A stretch of DNA of 64,000 nucleotides from Merluccius polli (GCA_030340625.1 JAOPHQ010004839.1:124001-188000); one strand, 5' to 3'. Shown: positions 33,560 to 44,462, numbered from the stretch's first letter. Numbers and translations: made by a program. The notes: a model not told the origin generated them from the letters alone.

Positions 33560-36043
33560 ATGGATAAAAAAAAGTACTTGAGCGGTGGAGCAAAGAAGAA
33601 AAAAAGAGAGGAAAAGCAAGAGAGAGAAGCGGCGGTGATTAAAGATGTCCGGCGAATCACATCATTTTACAAAAAAATAGAGGATGAAATAGACCCGGAG
33701 GATACCAGCGCTAGCACCAGCAGCGAAGGAGCAGTGCCACTTCAGCCAACCGCTAATGTTAGCCCGGCCTCGGCCACAGAAGTCCCGGAGCAACCGGAGG
33801 AGGATACTGAACCAGTCCCGGCTCCCCCGAGCACTAGCACCGCAGGTGAGCCGTCGGAGGACCCCGCTCTATGGGGCGTGTTAAGTGAGAGCCATCGTGA
33901 AAATATTATAGCGAGAGGGGCTATGGCTTTTCATAATCGGGCGAAAAAATACCCAGCATCGAGCAGGAGGGAGCCGCTGACGGGAAAAACTCGCTCCCTC
34001 ACAAATGAGCTTCTCACTACAACGCTTCAAAATGGGGAAATTATTAATCGTGACTGGATAATTTATTCCCCGTCCACTGGAGAAATTTACTGCTTTGCAT
34101 GCAAAATGTTTTCTTCACATCACGCTTTTGTGAGGGGGTTTTGTGACTGGAAACATGGTGGAGACAGAGTCAGGGAACATGAGAGGGGTGCTGAACACAG
34201 AAAGTGCATGCTGGATCTCATGCGTCGTACTGAGAAGGAGGGAACTGTGGATGCTTCTCTCGCAAGAGAAATTGAAGCAGAAGGCCAATATTGGAAACAA
34301 GTGTTAAGGCGAATTGTTGCAGTTATCAAATTCCTGGGTGAAAGGGGCCTTCCTTTCCGCGGAGATGATGAACTTTTACATTCTCCACACAATGGGAATT
34401 ATCTCGGCATTTTAGAGTTGATTGCACAGTTCGATCCATTTTTGAAGGAGCATATGGAGACCTACGGTGGAAAAGGCCGTGGAAGTACATCCTATTTATC
34501 CTCAACCATATGCGAGGAATTTATTGGCATGATGGGTGACAGAACAAAACAAGCAATCGCAACAGAACTGCAGCAGGCGAAATATTTCTCGGTCATAGTA
34601 GACTCTACGCCTGACATGTCTCATGTAGACCAACTGACATTTGTGTTCCGTTTTGTGAGCGAGAAGGGCAGAGTTGTGGAGCGCTTTATCGCCTTTCAAC
34701 CCATTCACAGTCACACAGGGTCAAGTCTGGCAGCATGTGTGCAGAAGATGGTCAGTGATTTGGGGCTGGATCTCGCCGATTGTCGCGGGCAAGCATATGA
34801 TAATGCTTCAAATATGTCAGGGAAATATAACGGGTTGCAAGCCCATCTCAAAAGACAAAATCCGCTCATACATTACATCCCATGTGCCGCACATTCGTTG
34901 AATTTGGTTGGTGTGAATTGTGTGGAAAACAGCTGTCGGGAAGCAAGCGATTTTTTTGACCTGCTACAAGCACTGTATGCCTTCTGTTCTTCTTCCACCC
35001 ACCGATGGAATAAGGTATTTACTCAGGATGTCACAAAAAAACTAAAATCCCTATCCAGCACACGGTGGAGTTGTCGGGGGGACACGACAAGAGCCCTCTG
35101 TGAAAATTATCCTGCGATCAGACAGGCTTTGCAAATGATGGCATCTGACAGCCAGGAGCGGCAGGATACGCGGCGCGAGGCCGCTGCGCTGTACAACAAA
35201 CTTGGAAAGCTGGAGACAGCGCTCATGACCATAATTTGGGACACTGTGCTGCATCGATTCAAACTTACAAGTGACAGCTTGCAAAAGATGGACATGGATC
35301 TGAACACCGCCGTGCGCCTTTTGGAATCACTGCGCACATACGTCGCATCACTGCGAGGGCAGTTCACCAACTTTGAGACCCGAGCTCGGGCTGTCACCGG
35401 TGTGACACAGACCTACCACTCGGAGACTCACCGTGTGAGCAAAAGGAAAGCCTGTTACGATGAGACACCTGGAAACGAAGTCGTTCTCATTGGGAGTAAA
35501 AAGTTTGAAGTTGAGTCTTACAACACAATCATCGACAGTTTGCTGTCAGGATTAACACATCGGCTGGAGGCATACACGGAGATAAACAGTCGTTTTAGTG
35601 TCCTTTTTGACATGGAGTGTGGTGAGACTGAGCTGCGGGCGCGCGCAACTGCGCTCTCGCAGTCGTATCCCGCGGACCTGGATGGGACTGATTTTGCAGA
35701 GGAGCTCCTCCAGTTCCGCTCTTATGTGAGGTCTGATCTTGAAACATGTGCAAGTCCTGCAAACTTGCTGCAAGTTGTCTTGAAGAGTGGACTGCAGACA
35801 ACTTTTCCAAACGTTTTCGTGGCTCTTCGTCTTTTCCTTACCTTACCGGTATCCAACTGTGAGGGAGAAAGGACATTTTCACGTTTGAAGAGAATAAAAA
35901 ATGAACTGAGGACTTCAATGGGGCAAAATAGACTATCAGCACTCTCCCTGATGGCCATCGAAAGCGATCTGGTAAAGGAGTTGGATTTTGAAGACCTGGT
36001 GGCAGACTTTGCCAAGGCCAAGTCCAGGAAGAAAAACTTCTAA
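33560..36043 (+). CDS. hAT transposase, ZMYM1-like (TTF zinc finger, DUF4371), intact
   Basis: One uninterrupted exon of 827 codons from ATG 33560. Upstream codons in the same frame continue into the terminal repeat, so the first Met followed by a basic run (MDKKKYLSGGAKKKKREEKQ) is preferred. A Pro/Ser/Glu-rich linker spans about residues 45-100. A TTF-type zinc finger lies at about 160-215 (IYCFACKMFSS ... WKHGGDRVREHERGAEHRKC). The DUF4371/hAT catalytic region has FSVIVDSTPDMSHVDQL, CRGQAYDNASNMSGKYNG and the STRWSCR motif. The hAT C-terminal dimerisation region ends the protein (VSNCEGERTFSRLKRIKNEL). It is the only large frame in the window without any break, which suggests a recent arrival. 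It would act in the nucleus on its own TIRs. Confidence 0.92.
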   Translation: MDKKKYLSGGAKKKKREEKQEREAAVIKDVRRITSFYKKIEDEIDPEDTSASTSSEGAVPLQPTANVSPASATEVPEQPEEDTEPVPAPPSTSTAGEPSEDPALWGVLSESHRENIIARGAMAFHNRAKKYPASSRREPLTGKTRSLTNELLTTTLQNGEIINRDWIIYSPSTGEIYCFACKMFSSHHAFVRGFCDWKHGGDRVREHERGAEHRKCMLDLMRRTEKEGTVDASLAREIEAEGQYWKQVLRRIVAVIKFLGERGLPFRGDDELLHSPHNGNYLGILELIAQFDPFLKEHMETYGGKGRGSTSYLSSTICEEFIGMMGDRTKQAIATELQQAKYFSVIVDSTPDMSHVDQLTFVFRFVSEKGRVVERFIAFQPIHSHTGSSLAACVQKMVSDLGLDLADCRGQAYDNASNMSGKYNGLQAHLKRQNPLIHYIPCAAHSLNLVGVNCVENSCREASDFFDLLQALYAFCSSSTHRWNKVFTQDVTKKLKSLSSTRWSCRGDTTRALCENYPAIRQALQMMASDSQERQDTRREAAALYNKLGKLETALMTIIWDTVLHRFKLTSDSLQKMDMDLNTAVRLLESLRTYVASLRGQFTNFETRARAVTGVTQTYHSETHRVSKRKACYDETPGNEVVLIGSKKFEVESYNTIIDSLLSGLTHRLEAYTEINSRFSVLFDMECGETELRARATALSQSYPADLDGTDFAEELLQFRSYVRSDLETCASPANLLQVVLKSGLQTTFPNVFVALRLFLTLPVSNCEGERTFSRLKRIKNELRTSMGQNRLSALSLMAIESDLVKELDFEDLVADFAKAKSRKKNF

Positions 36044-36071
36044 AGGGTAAGAGCATTTGATTATGCTGTCT

Positions 36072-36073
<2 letters not shown>

Positions 36074-36128
<55 letters not shown>

Positions 36129-36152
36129 GCACACGCGCGCACACACACACAC

Positions 36153-36186
<34 letters not shown>
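36074..36186. repeat. (CA)n microsatellite with CG interruptions
   Basis: About 55 CA units with CGCG variants, just after the hAT transposase stop. Confidence 0.95.
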
Positions 36187-36188
<2 letters not shown>

Positions 36189-36920
36189 GCTCGTTCAGTC
36201 ACTTGCGGGGAGCTGATGGTGCGTTCAATGACCTAGGCAGTGTGGGAATTGATCACAAGGGCTGCAATTATAAACAATGAAAGAAGCATGCACAGAGGGA
36301 TTATCTTATCTTTTGTACAAGCTTCTTTTAAGTTCACAGAATTGTTTGCAAAGTTGTAAAGACTGTTGCTATTTTGTAGTTGGTGTGTCAAGTTCATATG
36401 TTGGCTGCATTTAGCTGTGCTGTGTGGCTATAAGGATGGCATTCTTGTAAGCCCCCTAGTGGTCATTGTGTGGATGTTGTGGGTTGTGTTGTGTTGTGCT
36501 GTGTTGTGTTTATTTGATCTGCTGTTTGTGTCAGCCTTAGTTGTACTAGACAGTCTTGACATAATAGTTGGTGATTATGGTCTGGTTTTGACATGGTACT
36601 TCATATACACAATTGTGAATAGGTCTAATTAAGGTGGAGTTTAATGACTTTCCTGGTTTGTAATGGGTGGAGGTGATGTGTGAGATGCCAGCGGTCTGTG
36701 CGACAAGGGCCCTCTGGGACCTGGTGCCCAGGGGCCCTTGGGGTGCTAATCCAGCCCTGCTCAGGGGATGGAGAATAACCCACATGCTGAGGCAGCAACA
36801 GTGCGAGCATACCTCGCAACAACACATTTTAGGCAATAAATAGGCCTATACAATAAATATCTTGCCCCAAATTTGTTTTATTTAGTAGAAAAAAAAAATC
36901 TTTTTTTTAATGTACATCCA

Positions 36921-38024
36921 TTAAAGCTCATGAAAAGTAGTATAGTTCGGTGGAGATTGTACTCGCAACTCCTGCTGTAATTTTAAAATTTCTAAATTTA
37001 GCTTGGATTTTTCCAAATCAATTTTTTCCTTTTCTGCTGTTAATTTTAATGTCTCTTGCTTTACTCTATCTATTTCCGCTTTCATCAATTCACATCTCAG
37101 GGAGTCGATGTCCTCCTTCCCGCTGGATTTTCTGGGTCCCCTCATGCGTTTTGGTGGAGGTGGTAGGTCGGGTGATGTTTTGTCCAGCTGGCTGACAGAT
37201 GGTGTTTGGTCCAGCTGGTGGACAGACGGTGTTGGGTCTGGCTGGCGGTGAGATGGTGTTGGGTCTGGCTGGCTGAGAGATGGAGTTGGGTCCAGCAGCT
37301 GGCTGACAGATGGAGCTGGGTCCAGCCAGAGGGAAGATGATGTTGGGTCCAGCAGCCGGCGGACAGATGGTGTTGGGTCCGGCTGGCTGAGAGATGGTGT
37401 TGGGTCCAGCCAGCGGGCAGATGGTGTTGGGTCCGGCAGCCGGCGGGCAGATGGTGTTGGGTCCGGCTGGCTGAGAGATGGTGTTGGGTCCAGCCAGCGG
37501 GCAGATGGTGTTGGGTCCGGCAGCCGGCGGGCAGATGGTGTTGGGTCCGGCTGGCTGAGAGATGGTGTTGGGTCCAGCCAGCAGGCAGATGGTGTTGGGT
37601 CTGGCAGCCAGCGGGCAGATGGTGTTGGGTCTGGCTGGTGAGCCACACCACTCTCCACTCCACCTCCTGCAACACCAATCAGAGAGGGGGAATCTTCCCC
37701 TATGACATCAAGGACCAAAGACGAATATGGCCCTATATCAGGCTTTGGGCCACCCCCTGTTGGAACTGTCTTCGGGAAGTTCTCCGCCGCCTGCATTTTC
37801 AGGTCACTCCATTTTTTTTTCACATCTTTCACCTCTCTGACCGCAACACCTTTAGTGTTAACAGCCTCTGTTATGTCCTCCCAGGTCTGCTGTTTCTTTT
37901 TGTTGGTGGTAAAACTATTAAATTTAGACTCTAATGTTGATTTATTTTCTTTAAATTTCGAGATCAAAATGACCATTTCGTCGTGGGTGAAGTTCTTCTT
38001 CCTGGCTCGGCGAGGATCAGTCAT
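36921..38024 (-). CDS. Harbinger Myb/SANT-like protein with DPTPS repeats
   Basis: A single-exon frame of 367 residues from ATG 38024. The Myb/SANT-like DNA-binding domain is at about residues 8-85 (FTHDEMVILISKFKENKS ... TWEDITEAVNTKG ... VKKKWSDLKMQAAENF). A linker follows, then about 15 repeats of the type DPTPSARWLPDPTPS or DPTPSLSQP (about 130-290). A basic segment (RMRGPRKSSGK) and a charged heptad-rich coiled coil (LTAEKEKIDLEKSKLNLEIL) close the protein. In Harbinger elements this partner carries the transposase to the nucleus and to DNA. It converges with the transposase gene. The frame is intact although the partner gene is broken. Confidence 0.88.
   Translation of the reverse strand: MTDPRRARKKNFTHDEMVILISKFKENKSTLESKFNSFTTNKKKQQTWEDITEAVNTKGVAVREVKDVKKKWSDLKMQAAENFPKTVPTGGGPKPDIGPYSSLVLDVIGEDSPSLIGVAGGGVESGVAHQPDPTPSARWLPDPTPSACWLDPTPSLSQPDPTPSARRLPDPTPSARWLDPTPSLSQPDPTPSARRLPDPTPSARWLDPTPSLSQPDPTPSVRRLLDPTSSSLWLDPAPSVSQLLDPTPSLSQPDPTPSHRQPDPTPSVHQLDQTPSVSQLDKTSPDLPPPPKRMRGPRKSSGKEDIDSLRCELMKAEIDRVKQETLKLTAEKEKIDLEKSKLNLEILKLQQELRVQSPPNYTTFHEL
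37165..37650. repeat. coding minisatellite (GATGGTGTTGGGTCCGGCTGG)-type units
   Basis: Units of about 27-60 bases containing atggtgttgggtcc and ggctggctgagag repeat across the Myb gene. They encode the DPTPS repeats, and unit lengths keep the frame. Confidence 0.92.
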
Positions 38025-38641
38025 GGTCAGGCCTGAAATACATGATGACAACAACTTAGGCTACGTTAAGTTATAGTTCGTCTAGAACTAACGTTATGTT
38101 ATAGAAAATAACGTTAATTTTTTAAAATATTTTTAAAAATAATTCAGTTAAATTTGTTGCTAGACAACCAAACTCACCACCTCGAGAGAAAACATACTCA
38201 AGAGAAAACACACCGTAGCCTACAAACCTTGAAAAAGCTTCGATAGCCCACACAATAAAATATTGCTTTAACAAAACAAATTCATGGTAAGTAGCACTTT
38301 ATTGTGAAATATAAACCATCGAGTATCTTCAGACACAAACCTACAGTGAACTAGGGTGATCGGACAAGTTTTCATTCAACACAAGTGTAGCTACTGTCAC
38401 ACTTCCTGTTTTCATTGTAAGCTACTAATGATTGGCTTGGTGTGATCTAAACGTCATTAAATGCGACACTTATTTCACCCTAGGTAATTTACGCACTACT
38501 AGTTAAGTTCCGTCTTAAGTTATGGTGGTGCAACCTGAATTTAGAACGGCGCTAGTTTGAAACTAACTACGTCGAACGTAAGGTTAAGATCAACTTTACA
38601 CCTAAACTTACGATCGACCTTACGTTCTACTGGTGCAACCA

Positions 38642-39150
38642 TCTGCAGATCTCCTTTGGCAAATCTTTCCTGTCGCAAAGTTTGCTCAAATTACTACTAC
38701 TACAAACTACTACTACAGGCCTATTTGTTTATGGTGTTAGTTTAGTGTATAGTGTGCTTGAAAAAAATGATATCCAACATTTGTGAACATTTTGTGTTAT
38801 TTTAAAAGATATTTGACAGATATTGTTGCTATTTAAGGAATCTTGTCATTGATAAACTGCACTCCAAAACTCACTGTGTGCCTTCAGTTGGGAGAAGGAC
38901 TGATAGTCTAATGGGTATGCCAGTTTTTGAGGCAGTTACCTGTTGAGCTGCAGGTTCAATTCCCACTCTACATATCACTTTTAAGTTTAGTGTCCATCTA
39001 ATGTTAGTGTCCATGCTGTCTGTTATGCCATTTGTTAAGGGTAGACAAAAAGTATTGCAGTGTGTGCATGTCATGTCCAGAGATTGTTATTTTAATAGCT
39101 TTTTGACAGATATGTTTGCTATTTAAGGTATCTTGTCATTAATAAGCCTA
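38642..39150. repeat. repeat-unit remnants and a tRNA-like segment
   Basis: The segment 38740-38850 (acattttgtgttattttaaa ... atttgacagatatt) matches the inverted-duplication unit near 16600-16700. A second short copy lies at 39080-39140. Between them, 38895-38970 contains a B-box-like ggttcaattcc (38953-38963) behind a weak A-box-like stretch, which may be a decayed tRNA-derived SINE head. Confidence 0.45.
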
Positions 39151-39493
39151 TACTTCAATACTCACTGTGTGCATACCAATGTAAACAAAGTATGCCAGTG
39201 TAATGGTTTAAAACTCTACCTTTCATCTTGAGTATTTTTTAGCTGCAAGTGCAAAACCCAACCTATGCATCGTTTTTAAGTCTTAAGTTTTAAGTCCCAT
39301 ATTCACAACCCCTCCTTCCCCCAACCTGGACTGAGTCCTAACGTATTACTTGAATACTGGCAGTAACTCTCATTCATTAATACTCTGTTGAAAAACAATA
39401 CTCTGTTGAACTTTACATTCAATTATATAATCACTACTGTGCAGCAAACGTTACTTGTAGTGCTAGTCTTCATGAACTTGTCTTTGTCACTCT

Positions 39494-39738
39494 AAATGGA
39501 CTGCATTTAAATAGCGCATTTTCTGAGAGGTATGACCAATCACCAAAGCGCTTTAAAATTATTGCCTCACATTCACACTCCGATGGCGGGTCAGCCATGC
39601 AAGGAGATGGCCAGCTCACCGGGATTAGGGTTAGGTGTGTTAGGTGTCTTGCTCAGGGACACCTCGGCCTAGCTAGGAAGCGAACTAGCAACCTTCCGAT
39701 TACTAGGCAACCCGCTCTACCTCCTGCGCCACTGCCGC
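39494..39738 (-). mobile_element. tRNA-derived SINE, full length, with 6-bp target duplication
   Basis: On the minus strand the head (ggcagtggcgcaggaggtag ... ggttgctagttcg) has A- and B-box-like tRNA promoter elements. The tail (gcgctttggtgattggtcat ... ctatttaaatgcagtcc) is the widespread fish SINE tail. CACTCT flanks both sides (39488-39493, 39739-39744). A 5'-truncated relative is at 44463-44577. Confidence 0.88.
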
Positions 39739-39744
39739 CACTCT

Positions 39745-40479
39745 AGCAAATAGGCTAATATAGATATTGATAACTTAGCAACGTTAGCTTGCTAACGTTA
39801 GCTCCTTGTAACTATTGGTGAGGTTACCACATAGTCACGTTAAATTGAGTGATTTGGTAAATTTGTTCTTATCTAAAAATAACTTATGTTTCATTTAACA
39901 TTTGTTGATAAACGAACACATCATATTTTGTTAAACAGTGGAAAGCAGTTAGCCATAGCAAGTAGTCTTTTTTCCTAGCTAGCGATTGCTAGTTAATGCG
40001 CGAGAAAATGTAGCACTAGCTCAGTTGTGATATCATCTGTCTGTGGGTACTGGCAGGCTCACGACAGAGGTATGTTCATTTAAGATTTATATTTAATCGA
40101 TTCTACTTAATGTAGAACTATTGTTATCCAAAATGATTTTGAAGTGTTCAGGGCAATGTTCTGTCCAGTTCATCTAGCTCTCAAATAAACTTTTTTTTTT
40201 TTTTTGCAGATGGATCGCGTTTAACTCAAAGTATACTGTATCATAGCAACAGCAAGCAGTAAATAGCGCTACATTTTACCATAGCATGTAAACTTAGGTG
40301 AATTATGTTCTGCACATCCTCATTGTTGCCACTCTGTTATACTAAGAGAGGAAACTTTAATGCTTGCAAGTCTAACACAGGAACACTTCTCAACAATTCA
40401 GAGTGTCACAGAATTATAAAATTCAATTCTGACTTCATTGAATTCATAGACACAGTGACACACTGACAATATTGAACAC
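39745..40479. other. upstream region of the seven-exon gene
   Basis: No coding sequence is recognised. A possible non-coding exon could end at cacgacagag before GTATG near 40070, and a T-run plus CAG near 40194-40209 resembles an acceptor. Neither can be proven by reading. Confidence 0.3.
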
Positions 40480-43052
40480 ATGGACAAGTTCCAAGTTTGT
40501 TTCAAGTCATGTGGCTCGTCAGTGTTGGTATGTATGGTTTATTTATTTAGGCCTTTACAAAGAATTAAATATTAACATGCAGCTGCCTGAAATTTATGCA
40601 GACATTGTAATGTGCTTCAGTATTATTGTATTGAATTTGCATTATCAATAACATGCATTAACTATGTAAGATAACTTGTATGGAAATTCATCCCTGAAAG
40701 TATGCACTCAATATTTTATGCAGAACAATCAGAACAATCTGATGCACCTGTGGCTGCAACAGAAAATCAACCTACGGTATGTACACCGTGGCATGATAAC
40801 ATTAGATAGCAGTAGATTTTGAATGGAAAAATACATTAGCTGCTGCAGAGTGGGCATAGGTAAGAGGGATTATCAACAAGCATAAATACTTGAACAACTA
40901 ATACTTACAACCACTATATTGAATGACTAGTGATTGTGTATGGTTATGTGCAAGCAAAGAAATTGTTTGTCTATTAAAGTGTTTTTTGTTTGGTTTGCTT
41001 ATTTGTTTTCTCTGCATCAACAGGATCCCAACGACGTTGAGAAACAAATCACTACTTGAGAGGAAAGGTGCAAGTGTTCTGGCAGACTATGAAGCTTCTG
41101 GAATGCTCTCAGAGACTTCAAGAAAGCTCCTTGTGAAAATTGGTGTCAGTGATTTGATTGAGAGAAAGGGATTGTAAGTTAATGTATCATTGTTTAGTTA
41201 CTTAAGCGTTAAATGTGCTAGTTGACAGAGGTCATTTGCTATTATCCAGCTGCCCTTTTGTTTGCTTAAAAACATTGTGGCAGTTGAGGCCATTTGAAAG
41301 CCACTTTTAATGGGGTAAAGGGTTAGAAGATTTATGGTCAATATGGTCATTGAACAATTCTCTGGTTACTGCTTTGTTATAGTGTTAAGTCATGTTACTG
41401 TACATAATGAATACATATAATCAGGGTGCGATTTGCCGGCTACCCTCTGCTGAATTATTTTTATCCTTGGTGGGGTCAAAATTATCCCCCCCCCCCCCCC
41501 CCCCCCACCCAAAGAATTTTCACCATTACATCGTAATTATTAACAACCAAAATACAAAGGGTCCGTGTTCATTTTGATTGTGCTGTGATTTTGATCTACC
41601 GGGAGCGAGTCAGAGGCGTGGCGCTCGCAGAAAGCAGTTTTATTTTGAAAACCAACCGGATTTTCTTGCGTTTCACAAGTCCAACTTCCTGTCTGCGTCA
41701 TCCGCGCCAGAATAAGATGAAACAAGATCTGACATTGCTGATCGGATGGTGGACAGCAGCATCTCCCTGGTTGAGGAGAGCAGCACATTGTGGTATTTCA
41801 TGTTTTCTGTTGAACTGATATCGGGAAAGAATTTAAAAAATGTTTTTATTTGGCAAATTTAAAAACAATATTTTGAGAAAATATTTCTGCAAATGCAGTT
41901 CAAAATAGTCCTACCGCCTACATTATGTAGCCTAAGTGTAAGGTTTATGTACACAAGAATCAACCGTTTTCATGTTTTCACACTGTTGTGTGGTAATTTT
42001 TCTGAATAAAATGTTTCTCAAAATTATCCCCCCCTCTGTTTTTTTCACAAATCGCACCCTGCATATAATTATACTTATATATTTTCTTTAATTAACAGTT
42101 ATCCACCAACTGATGACAAATCCAGATTGGCTAGGTGTATGGTTACACTTTTCCTGTCACTGAAAGTCAGAATGGAAGATGAGAATGAAGGCTTTGTAAG
42201 TATTGCTTTTTGCACTCAAATATTTAGCATTACCTGCTTATTAGACACCTGACGGGGATGCAGGAACTGAACTGAATGCAGGAACTGAACTGACTCAACT
42301 GAAATAAGTGTAATTCCTGGATTAGGTGTATGAATTGCAAATTGTATTTATCATACTTTGTAGGTCAGTTGTTCAAAATGATTCATTGAGATGCGGCTTA
42401 GGAATCTCAGGCGCCATCTTCATGATGATCAACGTTGGTTTCAGCGCAAGTGTAGTCGGCCTACAAATAACCTAGTGCATCAATTACAGTGGAGATGCCT
42501 GCAGAAGGGTAAGAGTTGATAGGTCAGTGTTTCCCCCAGTGCTTTATAGATAAGGCACCTTAACAACACACACCTGCCACCTTAACTGGCCTAAGTTGTT
42601 TTCCTCAATCACCACCTTAACTTACACATTTTCTGTGGGAAACACTGTAGGTGAATGGATGAGCATTATAAAAAGAATGAGAGCATGTCAGGAAAACATC
42701 AGCACCATCAAAGAAGGCATGGAAAAAACGTATGCCAACCGAAGACTGTGGATTACTGCTAGTTCTCCAACAGTGGAGGACATTTTTGCCGAGTATCCTT
42801 GCTTTGTGGACATGCCATACTTGGTGAGTAAGACTATTTTAATAAAGTTGAAATGAATAAATCGAAATGAATAAATCACTTTTAAGCTATTATAGTTTTA
42901 ATCAACATTTTCTATAGTTTGATACAGAATTTGGGAGGATGCTTCCTGGTAAAGTTGATGTCAATCGAAAATGGGAAGCAAATATTCTGAAAATATCCAC
43001 AGCGAGTGAACCTTCAGTGAACCTGCCACCAGTTTCTGAGAATGATGAATGA
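40480..43052 (+). pseudogene. seven-exon gene of unrecognised fish family, one internal stop
   Basis: The exons are 40480..40527, 40724..40776, 41024..41173, 42099..42195, 42364..42508, 42651..42823 and 42918..43052. All borders are GT-AG and all phases agree (267 codons). Core text includes TTLRNKSLLERKGASVLADY, ASGMLSETSRKLLVKIGVSD, SRLARCMVTLFLSLK, FIEMRLRNLRRHL, EWMSIIKRMRACQENISTIK and VEDIFAEYPCFVDMPYLFDT. From memory, similar text occurs in a multi-copy, unnamed teleost family, some members of which have SAM domains; I cannot name it. The one flaw is an in-frame TGA at 42379-42381, a single change from GGA. Intron 3 holds a hAT MITE. The first two exons are the least certain. It may be a recent pseudogene or a gene with a sequence error. 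Confidence 0.5.
41422..42061. mobile_element. non-autonomous hAT element, 640 bp, with 8-bp target duplication
   Basis: Termini CAGGGTGCGATTTG and its complement, flanked by CATATAAT at 41414-41421 and 42062-42069. The interior has a poly-C run at about 41487-41505 and no transposase. Confidence 0.92.
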
Positions 43053-43768
43053 GGTATGATGATTTTCTGTCAAGCTGGTGTGTTACAAAACAACTGACTT
43101 GAGTTAAAGATCTAACCCAAATGTTTTGTTGTTACAGCGTCTTGCTATAAAGTATCGAAATTTAAATAATGCCTCTAGGCCTAACAGTTAATATGCCTCT
43201 AGTTCTAACAGTTAATCCACTAAAGTGATGGTTTTCTTAGAAAGATCCACAGTAGATGTATTAACAAGAACTTAGACATGCTTCTAAAATTAGACAGGTG
43301 TCAGACAGTTTGAACAGGATGTCTGAGTTGTATGTCTGAGTTTGTGCCGTTAGGCTCAGGAAACACCTGGACTCTTACAGCACAAACCAATCATCTACCA
43401 GGGTTGTTGTCTCCAAGGCTCGCAGGCAGAAATACACTTTTATCTAGTATAAAACCCCTGTACTTCCCGTCATCTACATCCTATCTCTCACCAGACTCCT
43501 GTAGTGAACTCTCGTTCGCGAGACGCAGCTACGGAACCATCTATCGAGAAATAGGTCCAGTACTGTTAGGGACTAGGGACTTAGGCTGTATTCTCTGTTC
43601 TGTATCGTTAACTGAATAAAGATAATTGCTTATATTATTAATCATCGAATCCGACAATCCTTATTCCAATTCTTATGCTGCGTTCGACGGCATATGGGAT
43701 GTGGGACTTATCCTACCTCCAACTAAGAAAAGTGCACTGGAATGCCTGTCGAAGTGGAACCTTCAACT
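43053..43768. other. no recognisable gene; LTR-like 3' part possible
   Basis: The stretch 43320-43660 starts tgtctgag, contains gaataaagataattgc and ends atccgaca, which is LTR-like, but no target duplication was found. The words gctgcgttcgacggcatatg resemble a MITE end. Confidence 0.3.
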
Positions 43769-43806
43769 GGCGAAGTCGGGGGAGCTCGACCTCCCCCGAC
43801 TTCGCC
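43769..43806. repeat. perfect 16-bp inverted repeat, 6-base loop
   Basis: GGCGAAGTCGGGGGAG at 43769-43784 pairs with its exact complement at 43791-43806. It may be the tip of a foldback MITE. Confidence 0.9.
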
Positions 43807-44462
43807 ACAATTACGTCGGAGCAAAATGGCGGCGCCCATGGAATCACACGTTGTGAGAACGAATAGGCTATAAACTTTACTTTTCTGAGTGTAGGGTTGT
43901 TTTAGACAACTTGCAATATCTTATAATTCTTCCACCTTCCTATCACTCGCTCTATATGTATCCTAACACGGGCCAGTTGTCTGGATGTGTCTACTTCCTG
44001 TGCTGAGAGTTGTTTTTTCCCTTTAGTGAAATGAGGTATACGAAGAGTTGCACCATAAGCAGCTAGTTCATCACGTACCAAAAATCCCCTATCAGCTAAG
44101 ACCTCATCCATAGGCTCCAACAGTTCCAGGAAACCAGACTCTCGGGTAATCTGTTTATCTGATACCCGGCCACCCCACCCCGGAGACAGAAATGAAATGG
44201 CTCCAGCAGGTGTGGTGGCAATCAAATACTTAATGGTATTGTTATGCTTATAATTTGACCAAGTCTGGGCTCTTGCAGTGAGATTAGTAGGTCTAGCTAT
44301 AAACATTTCTGTGCAGTCTATAATGCAGCGGCATCTTTTAAATTTTCGCTTGAATGCAATGGGCATATTTTTAAGAATTGCTCCCTTGTTTGGCCATTTT
44401 ATTAGTGGCTTGAGGACCACTGACATGACCGATATCCAGCTTCGATAAATATGAGACACGGT

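Larger units (their letters stand above)
33388..36759 (+). mobile_element. hAT transposon, 3.4 kb, with perfect 8-bp target duplication
   Basis: CTCAGGGG is directly repeated at 33380-33387 and 36760-36767. Termini CAAGGCCGGATTA and the complement of CAGGGCTGGATTA form imperfect TIRs, continuing with gggcacactgggcacgtgcc-like sequence. It contains one long intact gene. It lies inside the last exon of the Harbinger transposase and is therefore younger than that Harbinger. Confidence 0.92.
31631..36839 (+). pseudogene. Harbinger DDE transposase (HARBI1-like), twice interrupted
   Basis: The coding pieces are 31631..31774, 32301..33001, 33248..33387 and 36768..36839 (stop TAA at 36837). The N-terminal helices (RFELRENLLQNEENELEYGL) lead to MRF, where the MITE sits. 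After it the frame resumes (RRNEILKITDLIANDLRHS). Near 32475 two bases are missing between VHKSTV and RAIRSVAL. The catalytic core has VDGTHIRIKTPSEHE, KWPGSKHDSYVL, LLGDSGYPLRPWLMTP and VERCIGVLKKRW, giving the D, D and E positions. An intron follows CATAGAG at 33001 and rejoins at 33248 in phase. The last exon (GACVVLHNMAM) is split by the hAT element and finishes in frame (MENNPHAEAATVRAYL). Confidence 0.85.
31430..38641 (+). mobile_element. Harbinger transposon with both genes, interrupted by two hAT elements
   Basis: The ends are tggttgcaccag...gaacgtaag and its complement cttacgttct...ctggtgcaacca. It has the classic two-gene layout: a plus-strand DDE transposase and a convergent minus-strand Myb/SANT protein. 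A CTG/CAG trinucleotide occurs at both borders, but three bases do not align, so the exact duplication is uncertain. It is disabled by a 518-bp hAT MITE, a 3.4-kb hAT element and a 2-base deletion. Confidence 0.85.

Noticed and set aside
35838..36202. Cys-Val-rich minus-strand frames near the hAT stop
   Set aside because: They are the antisense of a (CA)n tract and of the hAT transposase exon.
31430..38641. Exact target duplication of the large Harbinger
   Set aside because: CTG or CAG can be aligned at both ends only with three extra bases on the right, so no duplication is asserted.
42379..42381. TGA as a selenocysteine codon
   Set aside because: No SECIS-like element was recognised after the stop, and a simple GGA-to-TGA change explains it.
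43290..43660. Possible solo LTR ending in gaataaag ... ccgaca
   Set aside because: A start was tried at several TG positions and none gave a matching target duplication. It is mentioned only as LTR-like sequence.
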